DNA of 26,975 bases from an uncultured Collinsella sp. (lineage in GTDB: Bacteria; Actinomycetota; Coriobacteriia; Coriobacteriales; Coriobacteriaceae). This document shows positions 10,198-18,384 of the stretch, piece after piece. Made by a program: the position numbers and the translations under genes. The notes below the pieces were generated by a model. The model worked only from the letters and a program-made list of their open reading frames with translations, was not told where the DNA came from and did not search any database. Location: NCBI GenBank assembly GCA_958407465.1, contig CATYIV010000030.1:1-26975 (forward strand). The letters are read 5' to 3'. How positions within the stretch are numbered: position 1 is the first letter of the stretch; every line of letters begins with the position of its first letter.

Positions 10198-11598
10198 ATG
10201 GACAAGATCAAGCTCGGCTTTGTGCCCACGCGCCGCAGTATCTTTAGCGCGCCGGACGCAATCAAGTATCGCGGCCTGACGGCTGATCGCCTGCGCGAGA
10301 TCGGCGTCGACATCGTGGATATCGACGACATCAATGACGAGGGCCTGCTGTTCGACGACAGCCATATCGAGCCTATCGTCAAGAAGTTCCGCGCCGAGGG
10401 CGTCGACGGAATTATGCTGTGCCACGCCAACTTTGGCACCGAGTACGTTTGTGCTCGCCTTGCCCGCGAGCTCGGCCTGCCCGTGCTGCTGTGGGGCCCG
10501 CGCGACGAGCGCCCCGAGCCCGACGGCACGCGCCTGCGCGATAGCCAGTGCGGTCTGTTCGCCACCGGCAAGGTCCTGCGCCGCTTCCAGGTGCCCTTTA
10601 CCTACATGACCAACTGCCGCCTGACCGATCCCGAGTTCGAGCGCGGTGTCTGGGACTTTTTGGCCGTGTGCAACGTGGTCAAGACATTCAGGCGCACCCG
10701 CATCCTGCAGATGGCCACCCGCCCGTTCGACTTCTGGTCCACCATGTGCAACGAGGGCGAGCTGCTCGAGAAGTTCAACATCCAGCTTTCGCCCATCCCC
10801 ATGACCGAGCTTGTCCAGGCCGTGCGTGACGCCCAGACCGACGAGCAGGCCATGGCCGCCATGCTTGCCCACATCAACGACAGCTTTGAGATCTGCATCC
10901 CCGAGGACAAGGTCCCCGCGGTCGCCGGTCTTGCCATCGCCATGAAGCGCTTGGTCGAGAAGTATGGCTGCAACGCCGGTGCCATTCAGTGCTGGAACGC
11001 TCTGCAGGACGAGCTGGGCATTATGCCCTGCGCCGCCAACGCCATCCTCAACGAGATGGGCATTCCTATCGTATGCGAGACCGATATCCACGGCGCCATC
11101 ACCGCGCTGGTGGTCGAGGCCGCCGACCTGGGCCGTCACCGCGGCATGTTCGCCGACTGGACCGTGCGCCATCCCGATAACGAGAACGGCGAGCTGCTGC
11201 AGCATTGCGGCCCCTGGCCCTGCAGCTGCGCGGCCGTCAAGCCCAAGCTCACCTACCCGCTGGCTTTCGATCACCCCGGCGCGCTGACGGCCGAGGCCAA
11301 GCACGGCGACCTCACCCTTGCCCGCTTTGACGGTGACAACGGCGAGTACTCGCTGCTACTGGGCAACGCCCGCGGCATCGACGGCCCGGCCGGCATGGGC
11401 ACCTACCTGTGGGTCGAGGTCGACAACCTCAAGCGCCTCGAAGCCAAGATCGTCGAGGGCCCCTACATCCACCACTGCGTCGCTATTCACGCCAACGTGG
11501 TGCCGGTGCTCTACGAGGCGTGCAAGTACATCGGCATTGCCCCCGACCTGTACGACCCCATCGAAGAAGACGTTAAAGCCTACCTGCGAGGAGAGTAG
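10198..11598 (+). CDS. L-fucose/L-arabinose isomerase family protein
   Basis: This 466-residue cytoplasmic enzyme has the fold features of the L-fucose/L-arabinose isomerase superfamily, which converts aldoses to ketoses using a divalent metal. Supporting segments are an N-terminal Rossmann-like part (GFVPTRRS, then GIMLCHANFGTEY), CETDIHGAIT near residue 294 where a metal-ligand acid is expected, and a His-rich C-terminus (IHHCVAIHANVVP). It is shorter than E. coli FucI (about 590), so substrate transfer from FucI is unsafe. GGGGAGGA precedes the ATG. It starts an operon continuing into transketolase subunits 3 nt downstream, so its ketose product probably feeds the kinase and transketolase. 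Substrate unknown. Confidence 0.75.
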   Translation: MDKIKLGFVPTRRSIFSAPDAIKYRGLTADRLREIGVDIVDIDDINDEGLLFDDSHIEPIVKKFRAEGVDGIMLCHANFGTEYVCARLARELGLPVLLWGPRDERPEPDGTRLRDSQCGLFATGKVLRRFQVPFTYMTNCRLTDPEFERGVWDFLAVCNVVKTFRRTRILQMATRPFDFWSTMCNEGELLEKFNIQLSPIPMTELVQAVRDAQTDEQAMAAMLAHINDSFEICIPEDKVPAVAGLAIAMKRLVEKYGCNAGAIQCWNALQDELGIMPCAANAILNEMGIPIVCETDIHGAITALVVEAADLGRHRGMFADWTVRHPDNENGELLQHCGPWPCSCAAVKPKLTYPLAFDHPGALTAEAKHGDLTLARFDGDNGEYSLLLGNARGIDGPAGMGTYLWVEVDNLKRLEAKIVEGPYIHHCVAIHANVVPVLYEACKYIGIAPDLYDPIEEDVKAYLRGE

Positions 11599-11600
11599 AA

Positions 11601-12437
11601 ATGGCAACTATCGAAGAGCTTGAGTCCCTGCGTTGGGACCTTCGCCGCGATTGCGTCGATATCATCATGGCTGGCGCCGGCGGCCACATCGGCGGCGACA
11701 TGTCGGTGATCGACGCCCTCATGACCCTCTATGCCAACCACCTCAACATTTCGCCCGAGACCGTCGACGATCCCAACCGCGACCGCTTCGTGCTTTCCAA
11801 GGGCCACGCCATGGAAGCCTACTACGCGGTGCTCTGCCACGAGGGCTATCTTGACCTCGACGACGTCAAGGCCCGCTTCTCCAAGTTCGGCAGCCCCTAC
11901 ATCGGCCACCCCAACAACAAGCTCAAGGGCATCGAAATGAACTCGGGCTCGCTGGGTCACGGCCTGCCCGTGGCCGTGGGCATGGCGCTCGCCGGCAAGA
12001 TGGACGGCCGCGATTACCGCGTCTACACCATCATGGGCGATGGTGAGCTTGCCGAGGGCTCGGTCTGGGAGGGCGCCATGAGCGGCGGCAACTACCAGCT
12101 CGATAATCTGTGCGCGCTCGTGGACCGCAACCGCCTGCAGATCAGCGGCAGCACCGAGGACGTTATGAAGCAGGACTCGCAGGAGGAGCGCTGGGCCGCC
12201 TTCGGCTGGAACGTGCTCTCTATTCCGGGCAACGACGTCCGGGCCATCGACGCCGCGCTGACGCTTGCGGCCGAGACCTGCGGCAAGCCCACGGTCATCA
12301 TCCTCAACACGGTGAAGGGCTACGGCTCGCCCGTTATGGAGGACAAGGCCGCCTGGCATCATCACCTGCCTAACGATGAGGAATATGCCCAGATCATCGC
12401 CGATTTCGCTGCCCATAAGGAGGCCATCAATGGCTAA
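11601..12437 (+). CDS. Transketolase, N-terminal (TPP-binding) subunit
   Basis: This 278-residue subunit is the thiamine-diphosphate-binding half of a two-gene transketolase. Visible motifs are SKGHAMEAYY, GSLGHGLPVAVGMAL and the TPP motif GDGELAEGS (residues 147-155), closing with the conserved Asn in VDRNRLQ. It needs the next gene for an active enzyme, which moves two-carbon ketol units between sugar phosphates. It starts 3 nt after the isomerase stop, with GAGGAGAG upstream, and overlaps the next gene by 8 nt, a sign of coupled translation. The dedicated operon suggests a specialised transketolase rather than the housekeeping pentose-phosphate enzyme. Confidence 0.9.
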   Translation: MATIEELESLRWDLRRDCVDIIMAGAGGHIGGDMSVIDALMTLYANHLNISPETVDDPNRDRFVLSKGHAMEAYYAVLCHEGYLDLDDVKARFSKFGSPYIGHPNNKLKGIEMNSGSLGHGLPVAVGMALAGKMDGRDYRVYTIMGDGELAEGSVWEGAMSGGNYQLDNLCALVDRNRLQISGSTEDVMKQDSQEERWAAFGWNVLSIPGNDVRAIDAALTLAAETCGKPTVIILNTVKGYGSPVMEDKAAWHHHLPNDEEYAQIIADFAAHKEAING

Positions 12438-13371
12438 CAAGATCGCCAATCGCAAGGTTATCTGCGACACGCTGCTCGAGGCCGCGAAGACCGATAAGGA
12501 TATCGTCGTCCTGTGCTCCGATTCCCGCGGCTCCGCATCGCTCACGCCGTTCTTTGATCAGTATCCCCAGCAGTCCGTCGAGGTCGGCATTGCCGAGCAG
12601 GACCTGGTGAGCATCGCCGCCGGCATGGCTTCGTGCGGCAAGAAGGCCTGGGCCGCCTCGCCGGCGTCCTTTGTGACCACGCGCTCGTATGAGCAGTGCA
12701 AGGTCGACGTCTCGTACTCCAACACCAACGTCAAGCTCATCGGCATCTCGGGCGGCGTGTCCTACGGCGCCTTGGGCATGAGCCATCACTCCGCGCAGGA
12801 TATCGCCGCCATGAGCGCGATTCCCAACATGCGCGTGTATCTGCCGAGCGACCGCTTCCAGACCGCCGAGCTCGTGCGGGCCCTGGTCGCCGACAACAAG
12901 CCGGCCTACATCCGCGTGGGCCGCAACCCGGTCGAGGACGTGTACGCCGAGGGCGAGTGCCCGTTCCAGATGGATCGCGCCACCTGGGTACGCCGCGGCA
13001 CCGATGTAACGCTCGTCGCTACCGGCGAGATGGTCCGCCATGCCGTGGACGCTGCCGACCTGCTGGCCGAGCAGGGCATCTCGGCAACGGTGCTCGACAT
13101 GTACTGCGTCAAGCCGCTTGACGCCGAGGCCGTGATTGAGGCTGCCGGTGCCACGCGCGCCGTCGTGACTGTCGAGGAGCACAGTCCCTTCGGCGGCTTG
13201 GGCTCTATGGTCGCGCAGGTGGTGGGCGAGCATTGCCCGCGTCCGGTCAAGTGCCTCTCCCTGCCCGACGCGCCGGTCATCACCGGCACGAGCCCCGAGG
13301 TCTTTGCACACTACGGCCTGACGGGTGCCGGAATCGCGCAGACCGTCGCCGAATTCCTGCCCACAGAGTAA
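12430..13371 (+). CDS. Transketolase, C-terminal subunit
   Basis: This 313-residue partner of the preceding subunit carries the pyrimidine-binding domain, with the catalytic-type Glu in VGIAEQDLV, and the C-terminal domain (TVEEHSPFGGLGSMVAQVV). The start at 12430 overlaps the previous gene (AAGGAGG lies inside that gene's end). An in-frame ATG at 12376 would add 18 residues unlike the family. The two subunits together equal a full transketolase. A 35-nt palindrome directly follows the stop codon. Confidence 0.9.
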   Translation: MANKIANRKVICDTLLEAAKTDKDIVVLCSDSRGSASLTPFFDQYPQQSVEVGIAEQDLVSIAAGMASCGKKAWAASPASFVTTRSYEQCKVDVSYSNTNVKLIGISGGVSYGALGMSHHSAQDIAAMSAIPNMRVYLPSDRFQTAELVRALVADNKPAYIRVGRNPVEDVYAEGECPFQMDRATWVRRGTDVTLVATGEMVRHAVDAADLLAEQGISATVLDMYCVKPLDAEAVIEAAGATRAVVTVEEHSPFGGLGSMVAQVVGEHCPRPVKCLSLPDAPVITGTSPEVFAHYGLTGAGIAQTVAEFLPTE

Positions 13372-13374
13372 CTG

Positions 13375-13409
13375 GAATGTGACAAAGGGACCGTCCCTTT
13401 GTCACATTC
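13375..13409. repeat. Palindromic element between transketolase and kinase
   Basis: GAATGTGACAAAGGGAC and its exact reverse complement are separated by a single C. TTTT follows at 13411-13414, so it may also attenuate transcription into the kinase gene. Its GACAAAGGGAC core resembles the CACAAAGG...CCCCTTTGTG element at 16504, which suggests a dispersed repeat family. Confidence 0.7.
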
Positions 13410-13427
13410 GTTTTGAAAGGGGTGGCC

Positions 13428-14918
13428 ATGGGCCGCTACATCATCGGAATCGATCAGTCCACGCAGGGCACCAAGGCGCTGCTGGTAGACGAGGGCGGCC
13501 ATCTGATTCATCGTGCCGACCGCTCGCATCGCCAGATTGTCAACGAAGCCGGCTGGGTGAGCCATGATCCGGCCGAGATTGCCACCAATGTGCTGGCCGT
13601 GGCGCGTGCCGTGGTGGAGGAGACCGGGGTCAATCCGGCCGACGTCGCCGGCATCGGCATCTCCAACCAGCGCGAGACCACCGTTGCATGGAACCGCACG
13701 ACGGGCGAGCCGCTGTGCGACGCCGTGGTGTGGCAGTGCGCCCGCGCCCGCGAGCTGTGCGACGAGTTGACCGCGCGCGAGGGTGTGGCCGAGCTGGTGC
13801 GCGACACGACGGGTCTGGTGCTCTCGCCCTACTATCCGGCGGGCAAGATGGCCTGGATCCTTGCGAACGTTCCCGCTGCTGCCGAGGCCGCGGCGGCAGG
13901 CGAGCTGTGCCTGGGCACCATCGATGCCTGGGTGGTCTGGACGCTCACGGGCGGCGCGGAGTTTCGCTGCGACTGGCCCAATGCCAGCCGCACGCAGCTC
14001 TTTGACCTGCGCCGTGGCTGCTGGAGCGAGCCGGTGTGCGAGGCCTTTGGCGTCGACGTGGCCTGCCTGCCGCAGGTGACCGATTCCGATGGCCTGTTCG
14101 GCATGACGGATCTGGGCGGCTTTTTGCCAGCGCCCGTGCCCATTCACGGCGTGCTGGGCGACAGCCACGCGGCCTTGTTCGCGCAGGGCTGCCACAGCCG
14201 CGGTATGGCCAAGGCGACCTATGGCACCGGCAGCTCGGTCATGATGAACGTCGGCGACGAGTTCGTTGCCAGCTCGCACGGGCTTTCGAGCTCGCTCGCA
14301 TGGCGTATGGACGGCGTGACCGAGTACGTGCTCGAGGGCAACGTGAGCTACGCCGGTGCTGTCAAGACGTGGCTGCGCGACGATCTGGAGCTCATCAATA
14401 ACCCCGAGGAAGTTACCGACCTGTGCTACGCTGCCAATCCGGCGAGCCGCGTCTACTTTGTGCCGGCGTTTACCGGTTTGGGCGCGCCGCACTGGGCGAG
14501 TGACGCCGAGGGCTGCGTCTTTGGCATGACGCGTACCACGGGTCGCGCGGAGTTCGTGAAGGCCGCCGACGAGTCGATCGCCTATCAGATCTTTGACGTG
14601 ATCGATGCGATGGTCGAGGATTCGGGCGCGGTGCTGTCCGAGCTTCGCGTTGACGGTGGTCCCACGCGCGATGCGTACCTGATGCAGTTTGAGAGCGACT
14701 TGGTTGGCTCGCCTATCCGCATCGCGAGCAACGACGAGATGAGCGGCCTGGGTGCGGCCTGGGCCTGCGGCATTGCGCTGGGCATGTACACGCGCGATGT
14801 CGTCGACGTCTATGGGGCCCGCGGCATCGTGGAGCCTGCCATGACCGCCGACGAGCGCGCCAAAAAGATCGCCGGCTGGCGCCACGCCGTGAAATCAACG
14901 ATTGCCTACACAGCCTAG
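13428..14918 (+). CDS. FGGY-family carbohydrate kinase, glycerol-kinase-like
   Basis: This 496-residue FGGY kinase has both ATPase lobes: phosphate loop IGIDQSTQGTKALL at the N-terminus and YGTGSSVMMN and VDGGPTRDAYLMQ in the second half. It follows glycerol kinase closely, including QRET (Arg82, Glu83), Trp102, Tyr135 and FVPAFTGLGAP. The substrate motif, however, reads GDSH (Asp245, Ser246) where glycerol kinases have GDQQ. The catalytic Asp is kept, but the neighbouring substrate-contacting Gln is Ser. With an isomerase and transketolase upstream, a ketose or tetrose/polyol substrate is as plausible as glycerol. AAAGGGG precedes the ATG at 13428. Confidence 0.82.
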   Translation: MGRYIIGIDQSTQGTKALLVDEGGHLIHRADRSHRQIVNEAGWVSHDPAEIATNVLAVARAVVEETGVNPADVAGIGISNQRETTVAWNRTTGEPLCDAVVWQCARARELCDELTAREGVAELVRDTTGLVLSPYYPAGKMAWILANVPAAAEAAAAGELCLGTIDAWVVWTLTGGAEFRCDWPNASRTQLFDLRRGCWSEPVCEAFGVDVACLPQVTDSDGLFGMTDLGGFLPAPVPIHGVLGDSHAALFAQGCHSRGMAKATYGTGSSVMMNVGDEFVASSHGLSSSLAWRMDGVTEYVLEGNVSYAGAVKTWLRDDLELINNPEEVTDLCYAANPASRVYFVPAFTGLGAPHWASDAEGCVFGMTRTTGRAEFVKAADESIAYQIFDVIDAMVEDSGAVLSELRVDGGPTRDAYLMQFESDLVGSPIRIASNDEMSGLGAAWACGIALGMYTRDVVDVYGARGIVEPAMTADERAKKIAGWRHAVKSTIAYTA

Positions 14919-14928
14919 AATGGTTTTT

Positions 14929-14967
14929 CTGGGACGGGGATTAAAAAATCATTGGTCCTCGTCCCAG
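14929..14967. repeat. Inverted repeat, first part of the pre-luxS element
   Basis: CTGGGACGGGG (14929-14939) and CCTCGTCCCAG (14957-14967) pair with one mismatch around an A/T-rich loop. It immediately adjoins the larger inverted repeat at 14968 and shares its GGGACGGGG core. Confidence 0.6.
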
Positions 14968-15056
14968 GTAGTCAATTTGGGATGGGGCTTTTTTGACTGG
15001 TATGATTGGTGCGACCATTCGAACCAGCTAAAAGAGCCCCGTCCCAAATTGACTAC
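14968..15056. repeat. 89-nt palindromic element upstream of luxS
   Basis: A 22-nt arm starting GTAGTCAATTTGGGA (14968-14989) pairs with 15035-15056 with one G-U position. Inside lie further pairings (CTGGT/ACCAG, TGGT/ACCA). It ends 14 nt before the luxS start. Its size, symmetry and shared GGGACGGGG core suggest a small MITE-like or REP-like repeat. Confidence 0.7.
14977..15006 (+). promoter_or_regulatory. Candidate luxS promoter inside the repeat
   Basis: TTGGGA (14977-14982) and TATGAT (15001-15006) are 18 nt apart, about 65 nt before luxS. The -35 lies in the left arm of the inverted repeat and the -10 in its interior. This is a pattern match only. Confidence 0.3.
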
Positions 15057-15070
15057 CGAGAGGATCTGCT

Positions 15071-15559
15071 ATGGAGCGCATTGCGAGCTTTTCCGTTGAC
15101 CATCTGCTGCTTGAGCCCGGCGTGTATGTGAGCCGCATCGACCGCGATCCGGCAACCGGTGCTGCCGTCACCACGTTTGACCTGCGCCTGACCACGCCCA
15201 ACAAGGAGCCGGTCATGAACACCGCCGAGTGCCACACCATTGAGCACCTGGGCGCGACGTTCCTTCGCAATCATGCCGAGTGGTCGAGCCGTATTGTCTA
15301 CTTTGGGCCCATGGGCTGCCGCACGGGCTTTTACCTCGTCGTGTTTGGCGAGGTGACGAGCGAGGAGATTCTGCCGCTCGTGCGTGAGCTGTTCGAGTTT
15401 GTCGCCGGCTTTGAGGGCGATGTCCCCGGTGCCGCTCCCGAGGAGTGCGGCAACTACCTGGACCAAAACCTCCCCATGGCAAACTGGCTCGCACGCCGCT
15501 ATCTCGACCGTGACCTGGCCGATATCGATGAGAAGCACCTGCACTATCAGCAGGCGTAA
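15071..15559 (+). CDS. luxS: S-ribosylhomocysteine lyase LuxS
   Basis: This 162-residue enzyme splits S-ribosylhomocysteine into homocysteine and DPD, the precursor of autoinducer-2, in the activated methyl cycle. The metal site is complete: His54 and His58 in HTIEH, and Cys125 in PEECG. Catalytic Glu57 and Cys82 (GPMGCRTGFYLV) are present. Length is normal for LuxS. GAGAGG lies upstream. It sits 152 nt after the sugar kinase, with palindromic repeats in the gap, and is closed by its own terminator, so membership in the sugar operon is doubtful. Confidence 0.96.
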   Translation: MERIASFSVDHLLLEPGVYVSRIDRDPATGAAVTTFDLRLTTPNKEPVMNTAECHTIEHLGATFLRNHAEWSSRIVYFGPMGCRTGFYLVVFGEVTSEEILPLVRELFEFVAGFEGDVPGAAPEECGNYLDQNLPMANWLARRYLDRDLADIDEKHLHYQQA

Positions 15560-15588
15560 GGGCTTTATCGTCCAAAACGCGCGCATTG

Positions 15589-15619
15589 GACGCCTTCGCT
15601 TATGCGGGGGCGCCTTTTT
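15589..15619 (+). terminator. Rho-independent terminator after luxS
   Basis: CGCCTTCGC, loop TTAT and GCGGGGGCG pair over nine positions (two G-U), followed by CC and five T. Confidence 0.82.
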
Positions 15620-15668
15620 GTTTATTGGTCGGGACGAGCGTTCAAAATCGCTCATGTTTGTTCTAGAA

Positions 15669-15694
15669 TGTTCGTATAGTCACATTTACGAACA
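15669..15694 (+). promoter_or_regulatory. Operator-like inverted repeat over the DUF4867 promoter
   Basis: TGTTCGTA (15669-15676) and TACGAACA (15687-15694) are perfect 8-bp inverted arms 10 nt apart. A -10-like TATAGT (15675-15680) overlaps the left arm, and the right arm runs into the ribosome-binding site. A repressor bound here would block the promoter. The half-site differs from the LacI-type sites at 8837 and 10111. Confidence 0.5.
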
Positions 15695-15703
15695 GGAGTG
15701 AAC

Positions 15704-16348
15704 ATGCATATCTACTCTGTCAATGATCCCGAGTTCAAGCCCTATGGCAACGTTTGGGATGACGTTCCGTCCGAGCTCACGTCGCCCGTGCTCGAGGCGC
15801 TTTCTGCCACGCCCATTCCCGAGGGCAGCAAGTACGTAGCAAGTGCGCCGGAGCTCGAGGGCGTCAAGGATGCCGATAAACTGGGCTTTCTCATGTTTGG
15901 CGGTCGTCCCTTCCAGCTGGGCTGGTGCAACGGCCACAATACACGACTTAACTGCCTGGAGTATCATCGCGCCAGCGAATTCAACCTGGGCGCTCGCGAC
16001 TTTATCCTGCTTGTGGCGCATCGCTGGGAGATCGAGGGCGGCAAGCTCGATACCGCTCAGGTCAAGGCGTTCCGCGTGCCGGCGGGCAAGGTCGTCGAGG
16101 TCTTCAACACCACGCTCCACTACACGCCATGCATGGTTGACGACGGTGGCTTCCAGGTGATGGTGGCGCTGCCGGCGGGTACCAACGGCCCACGCCCCGG
16201 GGCTGCGGCCGACATGCCCGCGGCCGGCGACAGCTACTGCTACTGGAAGGCCGACAAGTGGGTTCTCTGCCATGCTGACAGCCCCAAGGCAGCCGAAGGC
16301 GGCTACGTGGGCCTCATCGGAAAGAACCTCGACATCACCGTGGACTAG
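15704..16348 (+). CDS. DUF4867-like protein, possible sugar-metabolism role
   Basis: This 214-residue soluble protein resembles, from memory, the DUF4867 family of Firmicutes and Actinobacteria. It has no signal peptide or membrane segment. Features include a His/Glu-containing core (CNGHNTRLNCLEYHRASEFN), VPAGKVVEVFNTTLHYTPC and a C-terminal YWKADKWVLCHAD, compatible with a cupin-like metal-binding beta barrel, though that is inference. The ATG at 15704 is preferred because the in-frame GTG at 15698 overlaps the AGGAG. It has its own promoter region with an operator-like repeat. Position beside an isomerase/transketolase/kinase set hints at carbohydrate isomerisation or epimerisation, unproven. 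Confidence 0.65.
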   Translation: MHIYSVNDPEFKPYGNVWDDVPSELTSPVLEALSATPIPEGSKYVASAPELEGVKDADKLGFLMFGGRPFQLGWCNGHNTRLNCLEYHRASEFNLGARDFILLVAHRWEIEGGKLDTAQVKAFRVPAGKVVEVFNTTLHYTPCMVDDGGFQVMVALPAGTNGPRPGAAADMPAAGDSYCYWKADKWVLCHADSPKAAEGGYVGLIGKNLDITVD

Positions 16349-16356
16349 AATCTTCT

Positions 16357-16413
16357 GTCTCAATCTGTAACACCTAGCGGGCTAGATCGTCTCTACCTGT
16401 TACAGATTTAGAC
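16357..16413. repeat. Inverted repeat A of the 16.4-kb repeat cluster
   Basis: GTCTCAATCTGTAACA (16357-16372) pairs with TGTTACAGATTTAGAC (16398-16413) with one mismatch. The loop holds a small CTAG-CGGG-CTAG stem. The arms recur in the element at 16439. It begins 8 nt after the DUF4867 stop. Confidence 0.7.
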
Positions 16414-16421
16414 AAACTGCA

Positions 16422-16531
16422 GGGGACAGGCCGAACAATCTCAATCTGTAACACCAGGCCCGATTTTGGCTGTCAAACTGTTACAGATTGAGACAAACCG
16501 GGCCCAAGCCACCACAAAGGTGCCTGTCCCC
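16422..16531. repeat. Composite repeat with GGGGACAGGC borders
   Basis: GGGGACAGGC (16422-16431) and GCCTGTCCCC (16522-16531) are perfect inverted ends. Inside is a second copy of the TCTCAATCTGTAACA hairpin (16439-16453 with 16479-16493, 15 perfect pairs). No open frame of note lies within it. Confidence 0.65.
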
Positions 16532-16546
16532 TTTGTGGCGGCTTGG
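16504..16546. repeat. CAAAGG...CCTTTG palindrome
   Basis: CCAAGCC-A-CCACAAAGG pairs with CCTTTGTGG-C-GGCTTGG (16 pairs, one mismatch) around TGCCTGTCC. Its core is shared with the palindrome at 13375. The gene-free stretch 16349-16693 is mostly made of these repeats, then the next promoter. Confidence 0.7.
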
Positions 16547-16629
16547 ACAGGCGGGTATCAAAAAGTGTCAGACGGGGCGGCTGCCGGGCACCTGCGCGCG
16601 AAAAGAAGTATCGGCCTGCGCCGTTGCCG

Positions 16630-16658
16630 TTGAGCGGTACCCCGTTTGCAGGGATACT
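16630..16658 (+). promoter_or_regulatory. Promoter of the second 6-phospho-beta-glucosidase
   Basis: TTGAGC (16630-16635) and GATACT (16653-16658) are exactly 17 nt apart, 35 nt upstream of the start codon. No RAT-like site lies between it and the gene. Confidence 0.5.
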
Positions 16659-16690
16659 GAGCTTATGACAACAGCGTGCGAAAGGATTGA

Positions 16691-18226
<1,536 letters not shown>

Positions 18227-18281
18227 GGGACGGGCCTGACCGCTGTGAATTTCGCGGGCTCATCCTCATAGTCTCCTAATC

Positions 18282-18317
18282 AAGGCGCCCGGCGAGTATG
18301 CGCTCTCCGGGCGCCTT
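18282..18317 (+). terminator. Hairpin in the gap before the signalling operon
   Basis: AAGGCGCCCGG and CCGGGCGCCTT form 11 perfect pairs with an inner GAG/CTC extension. No T-run follows, so termination is uncertain. Confidence 0.45.
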
Positions 18318-18333
18318 GCCGTCTGCGGATTTT

Positions 18334-18375
18334 GGGACATGTGGCCCGCTTTTTGAGCCTGCCTGTCGGTACACT
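18334..18375 (+). promoter_or_regulatory. Upstream region of the signalling operon
   Basis: GGGACATGTGGCCC (18334-18347), an imperfect palindrome, is followed by CTTTTTGAGC and a -10-like TACACT (18370-18375). The hexamer lies only 10 nt before the ATG at 18385, which would give a nearly leaderless mRNA. A very similar GGGACA-NN-TGGCCC motif occurs at 26956. The only TTGAGC is 11 nt from TACACT, too close for a normal -35. Confidence 0.35.
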
Positions 18376-18384
18376 AAAAGCACT

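Noticed and set aside
10081..11304. Long minus-strand open frame (407 codons) opposite the isomerase gene
   Set aside because: Its translation is Gly/Val/His-rich low-information sequence with no family motif. The plus strand encodes a recognisable enzyme with a good ribosome-binding site. It is an artefact of high GC.
13311..14885. Minus-strand open frame (524 codons) opposite the FGGY kinase
   Set aside because: Same reason: repetitive Ala/His/Arg composition and no ribosome-binding site, while the opposite strand carries complete kinase motifs.
10198..14918. Assignment to the sulfoquinovose transketolase pathway
   Set aside because: Only the isomerase/split-transketolase pairing resembles it. 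No sulfolactaldehyde-processing enzyme, sulfonate exporter or sulfoquinovosidase is present in the window.
13428..14918. Calling the kinase a true glycerol kinase (glpK)
   Set aside because: The overall match is good, but the GDQQ motif is GDSH and the operon contains sugar isomerase and transketolase genes, not glycerol genes.
16357..16546. CRISPR array
   Set aside because: Repeats are few, inverted rather than direct, irregularly spaced and without spacers of constant length. No cas gene is present.
18334..18375. TTGAGC/TACACT as a standard sigma-70 promoter
   Set aside because: The spacing is only 11 nt, far below the 16-18 nt required, so only the -10-like element was kept, with low confidence.
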